Shown: in pieces, positions 55,043 through 64,000 of the stretch
Position numbering within the stretch: position 1 is the stretch's first letter
Layout of the letters: each line of letters starts with the position of its first letter
Source of the DNA: Mytilus edulis
Taxonomy: Eukaryota; Mollusca; Bivalvia; Mytilida; Mytilidae
Assembly (NCBI RefSeq): GCF_963676685.1
Contig: NC_092345.1
Location: forward strand, 78,929,592-78,993,591
Length of the DNA stretch: 64,000 nucleotides
Reading direction: 5' to 3'
The notes under the pieces: model-generated
What the model was told of the DNA's origin: nothing
The model's database searches: none
Seen by the model: the letters and a program-made list of their open reading frames with translations, nothing else
Position numbers and translations under genes: made by a program

Positions 55043-55280
55043 GGCCAAATAAAAATATATGTGTGGTTCCAGTAACCCTACCGTCCGAACATTTTCAGCT
55101 TGAAAATAGCCTACCCTAAAGATTTTATTGTCATTTTTCATTAAGCACTGTTAAAGTCAGAATGTTGCTCCCATAGACTCAATGTAAAAAAAAACCTTAA
55201 AAGTAAAAAAAATTCACTACCTACCTACCCTAACTTTTTTTCAGATGTAACTGGAACCACACATACTTTTTTATTTGGCC
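55043..55280. mobile_element. GGCC-ended transposon C, 238-bp MITE with TCA duplication
   Basis: The ends GGCCAAATAAAAATATATGT and, reversed, GGCCAAATAAAAAAGTATGT are inverted and continue into GTGGTTCCAGT. TCA is duplicated exactly at 55040-55042 and 55281-55283. A CCTACCTACCC tract lies near the right end. It sits 23 bases after the duplicated segment at 54919. Confidence 0.85.
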
Positions 55281-55787
55281 TCAGCAACAATTGCCAAAAC
55301 CATGTACCCAGTCATCATCGACAAATGCTTAGCATTTCTATCATTTAAATGTGATCCAGATGGACTTCAACATTTAACCAACAACTGTCAAAGGATTCCG
55401 CTTAGCAAACTTTTTGAACAAGAAAATCTAGATATCAAAATTCAATGAAGCTGTATGTATTATAGTTAACCAAACCTGCATACTTATCATTACTCTTAAA
55501 TTGTTTATTTTCAGTTTTGATTAAAATGCATGGCCATTATGTGGCAGATACACTTAGTATTATTCAAACAGGAAGTTGACAAGCAATGAATCAAAAAATA
55601 CATCACAGACAGCTCCAATTAGTTGCCTTTGGGAAATGGCACAGAAAATATCAAACATTTGTTTCTATATCATTCATCTATTTTAGGCTGAAAAGAAAGT
55701 TAAAATATTTGCAATCTCGTCAGCCAATCTCATAGAATGAGGTAATAAGCTTTCATCATTTTAAGACATTGTTGGACATTTTATTTG

Positions 55788-55888
55788 TATCAATTTTACT
55801 CAGACATCCAAGGAAGGTCAAAAGCCATCTTCGAGTTCAAGAACTCTCTGGTGGAAACCGCGAATGAATGGAAAATTCTTCATCATCG
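55788..55888. other. Duplicated 101-bp conserved segment, copy 2
   Basis: Copy of 54919-55019 with one base change. The upstream TTTTCAG of copy 1 is TTTG here, so the acceptor-like AG is missing. The plus-strand frame stays open and runs on to a TGA near 55925. Confidence 0.5.
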
Positions 55889-56562
55889 AAAATTGATATT
55901 AAAATGTAAAGTTAAACCAACCTGACATGTCTCATCAAGTTGTAATCTTGTCCCAAAATAAAATTATAAATTAACAAAACAATATCTTGAAAAGGTTCTA
56001 CCTGAAGTAAATTGAAAGTAACAAATTATCTCATTTCAAAGGAAAGAAAATAGAAACCATATTTGGAAAAGTTGGAAAGAAGCTATCATATAAAACCTGA
56101 AGTAGCAAATAATCTTTATTTCAGGCATAAGAGACCAGATATTTAAGTCATTGCAATAGGAAAACTTTTTACACAAGTGACTGTTAAACAGTTTCAATTG
56201 TTTTAGGTTGAGTATAGTTGACCTGTTATAAATAATATCAGAATCCGGCCTCATCTTATGTTCACAATGAAGAATGAAAATTAGGTCAAGACCAAAAGTG
56301 AAAAGAACACCTTCCCATCAATCACCCTTTGTTCAAATTGTTGAACGTGACAAAATAAATGGCATCAGTAAAAGCAATGAATTTATTGAGGCTCGGGCAG
56401 GAATATTTATCATAAAAATATTCATTCCAAATTAACAAAGGCTTTTTCCTTCTTCCAAGAAAGTTTTAATTACACATGCAATAGATAGGTCCATTACTTT
56501 ACTTGTATAGTTATACGATTTGGGAGTCTACTTAGCATTAACACATCAAATGATAAATTGTA

Positions 56563-57095
56563 TAGAACATCAGATAAAATATACGGGCTTGGATTATAAT
56601 CACTTTAGTTCATTTGGCAGAATGTTAATCATCATTTGTTCTCTATATTGTAATGGTTTTCAGATCCTAAGACTCATTTCACAAAAAAATCTTACGAGAA
56701 ACACTTACAAGTCAAATATTTCAGTAAAACTTGCAATCAAAAAGTTGTGGAAAGAGCACACTAGTCTTTACTATGCCATTGCAGGAGTTCTAATGAAAAA
56801 GGACCAAAGGAGTTGTACTTTTATCTTCTGCCAAACATACAAATTCTTCACTCCCATCTTTCTTCCTCCTAAAAAAATCCCACGACCTACATTAGTTTAG
56901 ACAAAACAATTGAACTACCTCTACAAAAAATAAATATTATCAGGTAAGATTAAATAGGACTATTGTCATAAACGTTTATATTGGATGGAAAGTAATTAGA
57001 GCATACAATAACAGAGAATATCAGATTAAATATACGGGCTTGGGTTATAATCATATCATTCATTTGGCAGAATGTAATCATCATTTATTCTCTGT
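56563..57095 (+). repeat. Duplicated segment pair (56563-56645 and 57012-57095)
   Basis: Both copies contain ATATACGGGCTTGG, TTATAATCA, TTCATTTGGCAGAATG and AATCATCATTT followed by TTCTCT. They differ by small indels. The 126-codon frame at 56520-56900 covers the first copy but the second copy does not keep the frame, so it is probably not a gene. Confidence 0.55.
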
Positions 57096-57192
57096 AGAAT
57101 AAATATACATAAAGGTATAAAAATATAAAAGTAAGTTTAAAAGATCTTGTGTGACTTTTGAGGTAAGAAAAATAGAAGAAGGAAATTTAAAC

Positions 57193-58190
57193 AAGAATGT
57201 GTCCATTGTACACAGATGCCCCATCCACACTATCATTTTCTATGTTTAGTGGCTGTACATGTGAAAAGGAGGTAAAAACTCGAGGATTAAGGCCCGGTTT
57301 TGGCCCAAGAAAATAAAATGTTTGATAACTTTTTCAAATTGGCACATAATGTTTAGAAATGCATAGGGTCAAGAAATATCATTGAAAAACATTGAGATTT
57401 TTATGTGAGGACGTCACAATTATATGTACTGTTTTCACAAAAACGATGAAAAATACAGAATTTATGCAGTTTTCTATCTTTATTTCTGTTGTGGAAACAT
57501 CGTGTGCAGCCAAGAAACAACAAAATAATTTAACAGAACTTGAGAAGCTTTATAATAACTATTTACAAAATCTCACCACATAAAAAAGTTGTTTCTTGGG
57601 TGCTCAGATACTTTTTCAATCTAAAATATACTTAAAAAATTTGATGAAAAACAAGAAAATCACAATATTTTACAAGTTATGCAAATTAAGTCCTGATTTG
57701 TTGCCATGGTAACTTGTTCAATGTCCAAAATTGTTTTGTTTTTCTGAATACTGTACAGTAATTAAAAAATATGTATGATAACTTTTAAATTTGCAGCAAT
57801 TTTTGGGCCAAATAGGGGCCTTATTGTCCCTACTCCTTTGACCGTCATAAGCGAGAGGTTTAGCACTATAAAACCAGGTTCAATCCACCATTTTCTACAT
57901 ACATTTAAAAATGCCTGTACCAAGTCAGGAATATGAGTATTCAATTCGTTTGATGTGTTTTGTCATTTGATTAGGAACTTAAATTGAATTTTCATCGGAG
58001 TTCAGTATTTTTGTGATTTAACTTATTTTTTTAGCATTAAAATTCGAAAGATCACATAGGGAACATGTGTACTAAGTTTCAGGTTGATAGGACTTCCACT
58101 TAATCAAAAACAACCTAACCAAAACCTTTAACCTGAAGTTGGACAGATGGACAAACAGACCAGAAAACATAATGCCCATAAAAAACTTGA
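57193..58190 (+). repeat. Family D repeat split by other sequence
   Basis: The head (CAAGAATGTGTCCATTGTAC) is at 57193 and the tail (GAAAGATCACATAGGGAACA, CATGTGTACTAAGTTTC, CAGAAAACATAATGCCC) at 58043-58190. The roughly 800 bases between contain a retroelement tail at 57850-58022 that matches 50930-51075. Confidence 0.5.
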
Positions 58191-58959
58191 CTTATCCAAC
58201 TAAATATCAAAGGGATCATGCTCTACCAGCTTTTCTGTTTTGTAAACACATGTCAATTCTTCCTGCTTCCTAAAATATTCCAGTGATCTTAAATAACAGT
58301 TCCCTTTGTAATGCTTATTAACAAGGATTATCTTAACAACCATGTTCTCTTAGATCATACAAGATTACAAGCTGAGGAGTCAGAACAGGATATCAGAAAA
58401 GTGAATCTACATGGATAATTAAGAGAGATTCCCATTTCACTTGAAGTTCATCATCATATATCTCAATTCAATTCTTATTTCATGACAATTTTGAAATGCA
58501 TTACTGATAAAATAATGCTTGCTCTTTTCATTTTTTTTTGGAAATTTTTCATAGGACTTTCCAATTTTAAGAGTGACAAGCCGACTTTACAGCAACATTG
58601 AACATTTACTGTAACTATTTTTTCTGTTAAGCATCTACTTTTGACATCATGAAACATGTTTAAAATGCATTTACTTTCTAGTTGCTACAAGGAAGAAATA
58701 AGACTGCAAACAAATTGTCAACAATCTACTGTTTTGAATGGGCACTGCTGTCTGTCTCTATTTCACTAAAAAATGAATGTAAATTAGTAAATATATGCAT
58801 TATAGGGACAGAAGAATTGGGTCTGACACAACATAGCATTAGAATACTAAATGTCCATATGTAATAATGTCAAATCATATGTTAAACATCTATGAGTATG
58901 AATCAATAAAGAGATCTGTCAGACCTGTACACAATAATTATTAGCAGTAATCAGATTAA

Positions 58960-59118
58960 GTCAGAATCATCTCCCGTTGGCGATTGACCCAGATCCTCAT
59001 CTGACCACAACAGAACGTTGTGACCAGCAAGTCACTGAGAATTTCCTCAGGGTCAAATGACACGCATGATTTCATCATTTTACTTGTTCTGTACAAGGAG
59101 TCAAACATGTCCAATTCC
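58960..59118 (-). other. Unproven minus-strand coding-like stretch
   Basis: From ATG 59118 the minus strand is open for 54 codons (MELDMFDSLYRTSKMMKSC, then FDPEEILSDLL) and ends at TAA near 58957. In the last part another frame also reads protein-like (GHNVLLWSDEDLGQSP). No family was recognised and there is no good acceptor. It could be a decayed exon or chance. Confidence 0.2.
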
Positions 59119-60173
59119 ATTATATGCACTCAAATCAGTTAACCAAATTTATTTACAGATGTCTTACATTTTCATCCATTAAAACTAAAAACAAAACGCT
59201 AAGTTTTGAGAAATATTTTATATAGACTTGTATGGTGTTGATGAATCTTAGCTGACCAGGAGCATTTGAACATTATTTCACAGACAAAAGTTTCCATAAA
59301 CTAGGTAAAAGTTTGAAGATGTATTCAGTTGATGAATATCATGTCAAATTTCCTTAAAACAAAGACTTCAAATCAAAATAGCTAATGTAGGAAAAATCAC
59401 ACATCTTTTAATGTTTAACGATTATAATTAAAAACTTTGCTGTATCAGTTAGGGGCGAAAATTTGTCTTTCACTGAAAATCAGTTGAACTATGAAATCAT
59501 CATTTACAGCACAGAATGATTTGATTTTAGTGATCTGTTGTCTTGTGTCTCAGAAATTAATATCGATGGAATTTCTTTTAACCACAAATTTTCATTGCTA
59601 TGGAAAGGAAAAGGAAAATCCTTCCAGTTCATCAACCCTTCCTGCCATTTTTAAGCAAGAAACAAGATAATCCATGTACAAAATTTGAAATGTTTTATAC
59701 TAATGTGACAGTCTCCGGTAAATGCATATGCCAACATTAAACAATTCTTAGACAACAGCAAAATGAAAATTTGGAAGTGGTTGAAGCACACCATCACAGA
59801 CTCAACATTTTTTACTGATCAATTAGGGTTTTTTGATATTCTTTTTAATAAAAAAATGTTTTTCACATAAACCTAGTTAGCTGAAGATGGCAAAAAAAAC
59901 AAAAAAACAATGGACTTGTTATTTCAAAACCACACAATTTATTTCTACAAATGAACCTCACATTGATAATAGCCGTCTCAGACGGGGGCATTTGCTATCG
60001 ATCACAGAACATCAGCTCTTGCATTCATCACTAACAGCTATTTTCACTATTTATACTGGCCTTGTTCATCAATTCACGAATCCGTCCTAATTTTAACTTG
60101 CTGTCAATCATAGATATCAACTTCTGAATTCATCATCAACAATGAATTAAGATGGAGTAAAGTGCAAGAAAAC

Positions 60174-60207
60174 AAGAGGCCCTCAAGAGCCTGAATCACT
60201 CCCCTGC
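60174..60207 (+). repeat. Element H 5' end fragment (copy 4)
   Basis: AAGAGGCCCTCAAGAGCCTG followed by AATCACTCCCC is the left hairpin of element H with one stem mismatch. Nothing of the interior or right end follows before GGCC element D at 60351. Confidence 0.5.
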
Positions 60208-60350
60208 AATTTGTGCTTAATAACATTGTAACTTGCTTACAGGAACGTTGCAGATCTGGGCACAAAAACTTGTCAAAAATTAATACAATTTCTATGTTCT
60301 GCAATTTCAGTGGTGAAGTTAAATTTTAGGGTTTATTTTTTCAACAGTGA

Positions 60351-61343
60351 GGCTTAAATTAAAATATTGTTTGTTTGCCCTTTACCGACTGACCCTATCA
60401 ATTTGTTCCGCCTGAAAATCTTTTATTTGTATTTACCAGCAAGATTTTATTTTATTTTATTTTTCGTTCCTACCAAAAATCTTATATTTGTATTTCCCGC
60501 TCAAAACTTTTTTTACCGGAATCCTCGGGTTTTATCTTTACGTATAAGGTCCAGTCCATTTGGTATCACCTGAGCGTTTGACATGAACACTTGCATCTGA
60601 AGTTTCAAAGCATTTTTTTTAAATCGATGTTGAACGCTTTCTGAAATCATGATATGAAGTACATTTCTCTGTACCTTTAAACTTAAAGAGCAGGGTTCAT
60701 TTACAAAAAAGTTCGTTTGATACAAAAGTATTAACGTGTGTACAAACTAATTTGTAAACGGATGTTGTATTCTATGTAGGGATGGCCTTTTGTGATCCGC
60801 ATATCAGAATGATTATGTTTACGATGCCGCTATATTATTTATATCTGACATGAACCAAAAGTGACAAAACCCTGTAATGTGGAGAATATCTGGCAGTAAA
60901 ATCGCCAAGTTTTCCATACAGATCATTTATAAATGTGATGCAAAATACGTGACAATTGAGTTTTAAGTCTTATAGCAATTTTATTGGAAACAAAGGCACA
61001 CACGAAATTTGTAACACTCTAGGGACTTTTTCTACTAGTAATATATGTCTGCCCGGACATTATCGTACCAGTACAAAGTTATCTCTTATATATTTTTTTT
61101 TTCAACACTAATAGTCCCAGCAGAAAACTTATTTGCAAAAACAAAACGGACAAAAAAATGACATTATGCAGATTTTGTATCTATAAAATAAAATATTTTA
61201 CCTACCTGCCTACCCATGACAAATAATATAACGAGCCAAGTTATTTTTTTGGGGAAAAAAATAAAATATTTTACCTACCTACCTACCCTGTTTCAAAACA
61301 TAGGGTCGGAAAAGGGCAAACAAACAATATTTTAATTTAGGCC
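60351..61343. mobile_element. GGCC-ended transposon D (TGA duplication), 993 bp
   Basis: Ends GGCTTAAATTAAAATATTGT and, reversed, GGCCTAAATTAAAATATTGT are inverted; TGA is duplicated at 60348-60350 and 61344-61346. It matches element B at 41026 along most of its length (TTTGCCCTTTACCGAC, TACCGAAAATC-like, GAGCAGGGTTCATT, TTTGTAAACGGA, CTACCTACCTACCC). The frames of B are broken here, so neither copy encodes a conserved protein. Confidence 0.82.
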
Positions 61344-61977
61344 TGATCAGCAGTGAAATGAGATTTTAACTTGATATTCCATGATCTTTGAAGTATTTAA
61401 ATACAAAACATTTAGTTCTAAGCATGTAAATGATCAGTATTTCATTGTTGGGTCAGATCAAAGTTCCTTTTACTTCAATAATAAATTCAGGACTCAAAAG
61501 TCAATTTAACCAACAAGATCAGTTTTGGTCTAAGACAAATAGGTTGTCAAATAAAGAATTTTCACCTTCACAATAAATCATTCCTACTTCATCAATCTTG
61601 TTTTAAAACATTTGAAGTCATTTATGAACAAACCTATCTATTAACTGTTTAATGAAATAGGACCTCTTTTATATAAAAGAAATAATTAAAAATAAAGAGA
61701 GAACTTTATTCGTCATGTAAATATATTTCAGTTATAAATAAAATCAAGGTTAATTTTGCCATAGTAGTGCAGACTTGCCATGAAATTCACGCTGCAGTCA
61801 GAATTCAGATTGTAATCATTTTATGATCATATGTCCCTATCTGAATTTGAATCATCATTCCAGCAGGAGTAAAGTTAAGAAAGCAGAGTTAAAGAAAAAC
61901 ATCCAACACAAGCGATTCTGTTGCATGTATCCATTCATATTGGATGCATTAGAAACTTTGTAGAATTTAGTACATAC

Positions 61978-62040
61978 CATGTTCAGTGAATCCACTCAGT
62001 TTTAACTGGCATAGCATCTTGTATGGTTTTGACAATTTTT
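61978..62040 (-). CDS. Candidate exon of an unidentified minus-strand gene
   Basis: On the minus strand, acceptor CCTTTTTTACAG and donor CATG/GTATGT bracket 63 bases. One frame is open and reads KLSKPYKMLCQLKLSGFTEHG, a composition typical of a real exon; it enters at phase 2-remaining and leaves after one base. The other two frames contain stops. I do not recognise the family and found no convincing partner exon. Confidence 0.35.
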
Positions 62041-62379
62041 CTGTAAAAAAGGAACTCTATAAGTAAGATTCAGAAGTACAATGTAGAAATGTAGATGCAT
62101 TGTAGAAAACAAAAATTAACCCAGAAAGGGTATGAATTTATTTTTGACATTCAGAACAAGCAGTAGAATCATCAATTTCATAGCCCAATGCTCGAAAGTT
62201 TCATCCTTATGTCATCAAAATTGTTTACACCTGACAAATATCAAAAGAATATCTACAATAAGTGGATCCAGGGGAAAAGGGGCCTATTGTGGGGAAAATT
62301 TGGTCTGACTTTACAGGGAATCGCTGAAGCATAACTGGAGCCCTAGCTAATGTGACAATTGGGAAAAAGCCATTTGTAA

Positions 62380-62580
62380 AGGAACGTAACTAACAGTTAT
62401 AGTGGCACAACCAAATTTCAAACTTGATCAGTGTTTTCTGGTAATTAGCATGGAGTACAAGTTACCCCGACTTTTGGTGGGTCTAACTAAAGTTAGGGAG
62501 CAGAAACCTACTTCAAGTCCTACGGACAAGGGTTAAAATGAATGCCCCCGCCCCTTCCACTACAGCAGAGACATAAAAAG
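62380..62580 (+). repeat. Family C repeat (copy 4)
   Basis: AAACTTGATCAGTGTTTTCT, GTAATTAGCATGGAGTACAA and GACAAGGGTTAAAATGAATG with a following GCCCCCGCCCC match the end of family C. Confidence 0.5.
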
Positions 62581-63632
62581 AAAAATATATATACTTTTCA
62601 AGTACTGCAACAATGGTCTCTGCAGATTAAGACCATGGACCTTCATTTCTTAATTTTACAACTGGTCAACAGATAAACAAACGACCATCTAGGCTCTAGC
62701 TACAAATGTAACTTGAATGCCAGAAGTATGTGATAATTCTGACAGCTTTCCATATCTACAAATAGTTTACGGGCTACTGTACATATTGCATAGGAGTTCA
62801 GGTAAGACAACTGAAGATTTTAAATACCTTTTATACAATGAAGAAATGCTTTGGTTAAATTTTAATCTGAACATAATGAATTACATTTTTTGTAAGTATT
62901 TACAAATATTTGAAACCATCACAACAAGTATATATGACTTACAAAAAAAGATGAGATAAACATGAAAGTTAAGAATGTCACTTCAGACTAACATATGGCA
63001 TCAGATACAACAGTGAGCTAAGATGAGGTGAGTAAGCCCCACTCACGGATATATAAGAAGGATCTATTGAAAACATCATTAGTGACATGGTTTGTGAATT
63101 GAATAGGAAATCTTTAACCACTTAAGTTGCACAACAATTGCTCAAGGTATATGGCATATGTTACATGTATGCATACAGAAATATTGAATTTTTTTTTCAA
63201 TATAAGCGTGAAATAAAGTCTTTAAATACATAATTCATGACAATTGCAAACTTGTAAATTACTTTTTGGAAAAAAATATGGATTAGTCATGCACCTATTT
63301 CCTGGCCTGATGATATACACAACCTGTATAGATACAATTGCACTAAATATTTAGGGAAAAAAAACGGGTTCTTAATAATAAATTTGAATAGAAAAAATTC
63401 TTTATCATGTCTTTGAAACATATTGGTTCATGGTCCCAGTTGCTTCTTTTTTCAAAATGATTTATTTTAACAAAGTTATCTACAAGTAGACTGTTAATGC
63501 TTAGTTTTCTCTTTATGTATCATTGTTTTCTGTCTACTGTGCCATTTGTGCATATGTAGTTATTATTGTAAAATGCGTAATTTATGTCATATCTGGTCCG
63601 GTTCCGATCAGTAGTTTACACTAAAATATTAA

Positions 63633-63695
63633 ATGGCCGCCGAAAGCAATGAAAAATACGAAAATAAACAATGTTTGACAAGAGATTTGGAATGA
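63633..63695 (+). other. Short frame starting ATGGCCGCC near the window end
   Basis: AATATTAAATGGCCGCCGAA starts a 20-codon frame (MAAESNEKYE) that stops at TGA 63693-63695. The GCC-rich start in AT-rich DNA resembles a 5' exon, but there is no donor before the stop. It may be a 5' leader frame of a gene beyond the window or chance. Confidence 0.15.
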
Positions 63696-64000
63696 ATATG
63701 GCGTTTTTAATGCATTAAATGGATGAAACATACACAAGCCAATTTTGATAACTTGTTAAAGAAAGTACAAAACTTATTTAGCCCAAAATCAAAATTTTCA
63801 CTCTCGATTTACAAAAAGTAATAGGAAGTGAAAGAAAGTAATACTAATATATTAAAAGTCGTAAAAAGATAAGACTCGACCTCATTTTTAAAGAGAAAAA
63901 TTGTTTGTTTCTTTGAAATTTCATTTAGCAAACATATATTTCGATTTTTTATGATTTTCTGATTACGTTTTCTCCTTGTCGAAATTTGCCGATTGCAAAC

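Larger units (their letters stand above)
61347..64000. other. Right-hand stretch with no confirmed gene
   Basis: Apart from the candidate exon at 61978-62040, the family C copy at 62380-62580 and the ATGGCCGCC frame, I see nothing supportable. A frame starting at 62717 runs to an ideal donor (TTCAG/GTAAGA near 62802) but lacks an acceptor or a family match. Confidence 0.4.

Noticed and set aside
56520-56900. 126-codon plus-strand frame
   Set aside because: No recognisable domain; the duplicated copy at 57012-57095 does not preserve the frame.
62717-62959. First exon of a plus-strand gene with ideal donor near 62802
   Set aside because: The donor is good, but there is no promoter, acceptor or protein match, and no second exon before the window ends.

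Overview
This is an AT-rich eukaryotic nuclear window with small exons, long introns and many interspersed repeats. The protein genes are animal. Several repeat families look like those of bivalve molluscs, most likely a mussel (Mytilus-like); that identification rests on recognition, not on a search. No rRNA, functional tRNA, CRISPR array or bacterial operon is visible. Almost all short open frames in the window are chance frames in introns and repeats.

Layout. (1) 1-3080, plus strand: the last two coding exons of a WDR46/UTP7-type nucleolar protein; earlier exons lie left of the window. (2) 3081-10137: intergenic space between two convergent genes, filled with SINE-like copies, a TA-flanked MITE and a 2.3 kb hairpin-ended element with about 500-bp tandem units. 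(3) 10138-42929, minus strand: a complete cytosolic valyl-tRNA synthetase gene of 27 coding exons. All 26 introns are GT-AG and every phase joins, giving 1054 residues without the N-terminal GST-like domain of the human enzyme. Its introns carry a hAT-type element with perfect 8-bp target duplications, a TTAA-flanked element, two GGCC-ended elements, two further hairpin-ended elements, foldbacks and minisatellites. (4) 42930-46860: divergent intergenic region with an ETS-like site near the synthetase start, a SINE interrupted by a palindrome-rich MITE, and a TATA box for the next gene. (5) 46878-52847, plus strand: a complete four-exon gene for a secreted SOUL/heme-binding-protein-2-like protein of 211 residues. 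(6) 52848-64000: mostly repeats, duplicated segments and a few unproven exon-like frames.

The genes look functionally independent. WDR46/UTP7 acts in small-subunit ribosome biogenesis and ValRS in translation, so both are housekeeping genes. The SOUL protein is a secreted tetrapyrrole-binding-type protein with a TATA promoter. I see no operon-like arrangement and no clearly new protein system. The unusual content is in the mobile DNA: hairpin-ended elements with a compensatory base change and interchangeable interiors, GGCC-ended elements with 3-bp TNA target duplications, a MITE packed with ATCTAGAT palindromes, an 88-bp-arm perfect foldback, and a transposon placed at position +5 of a SOUL intron.
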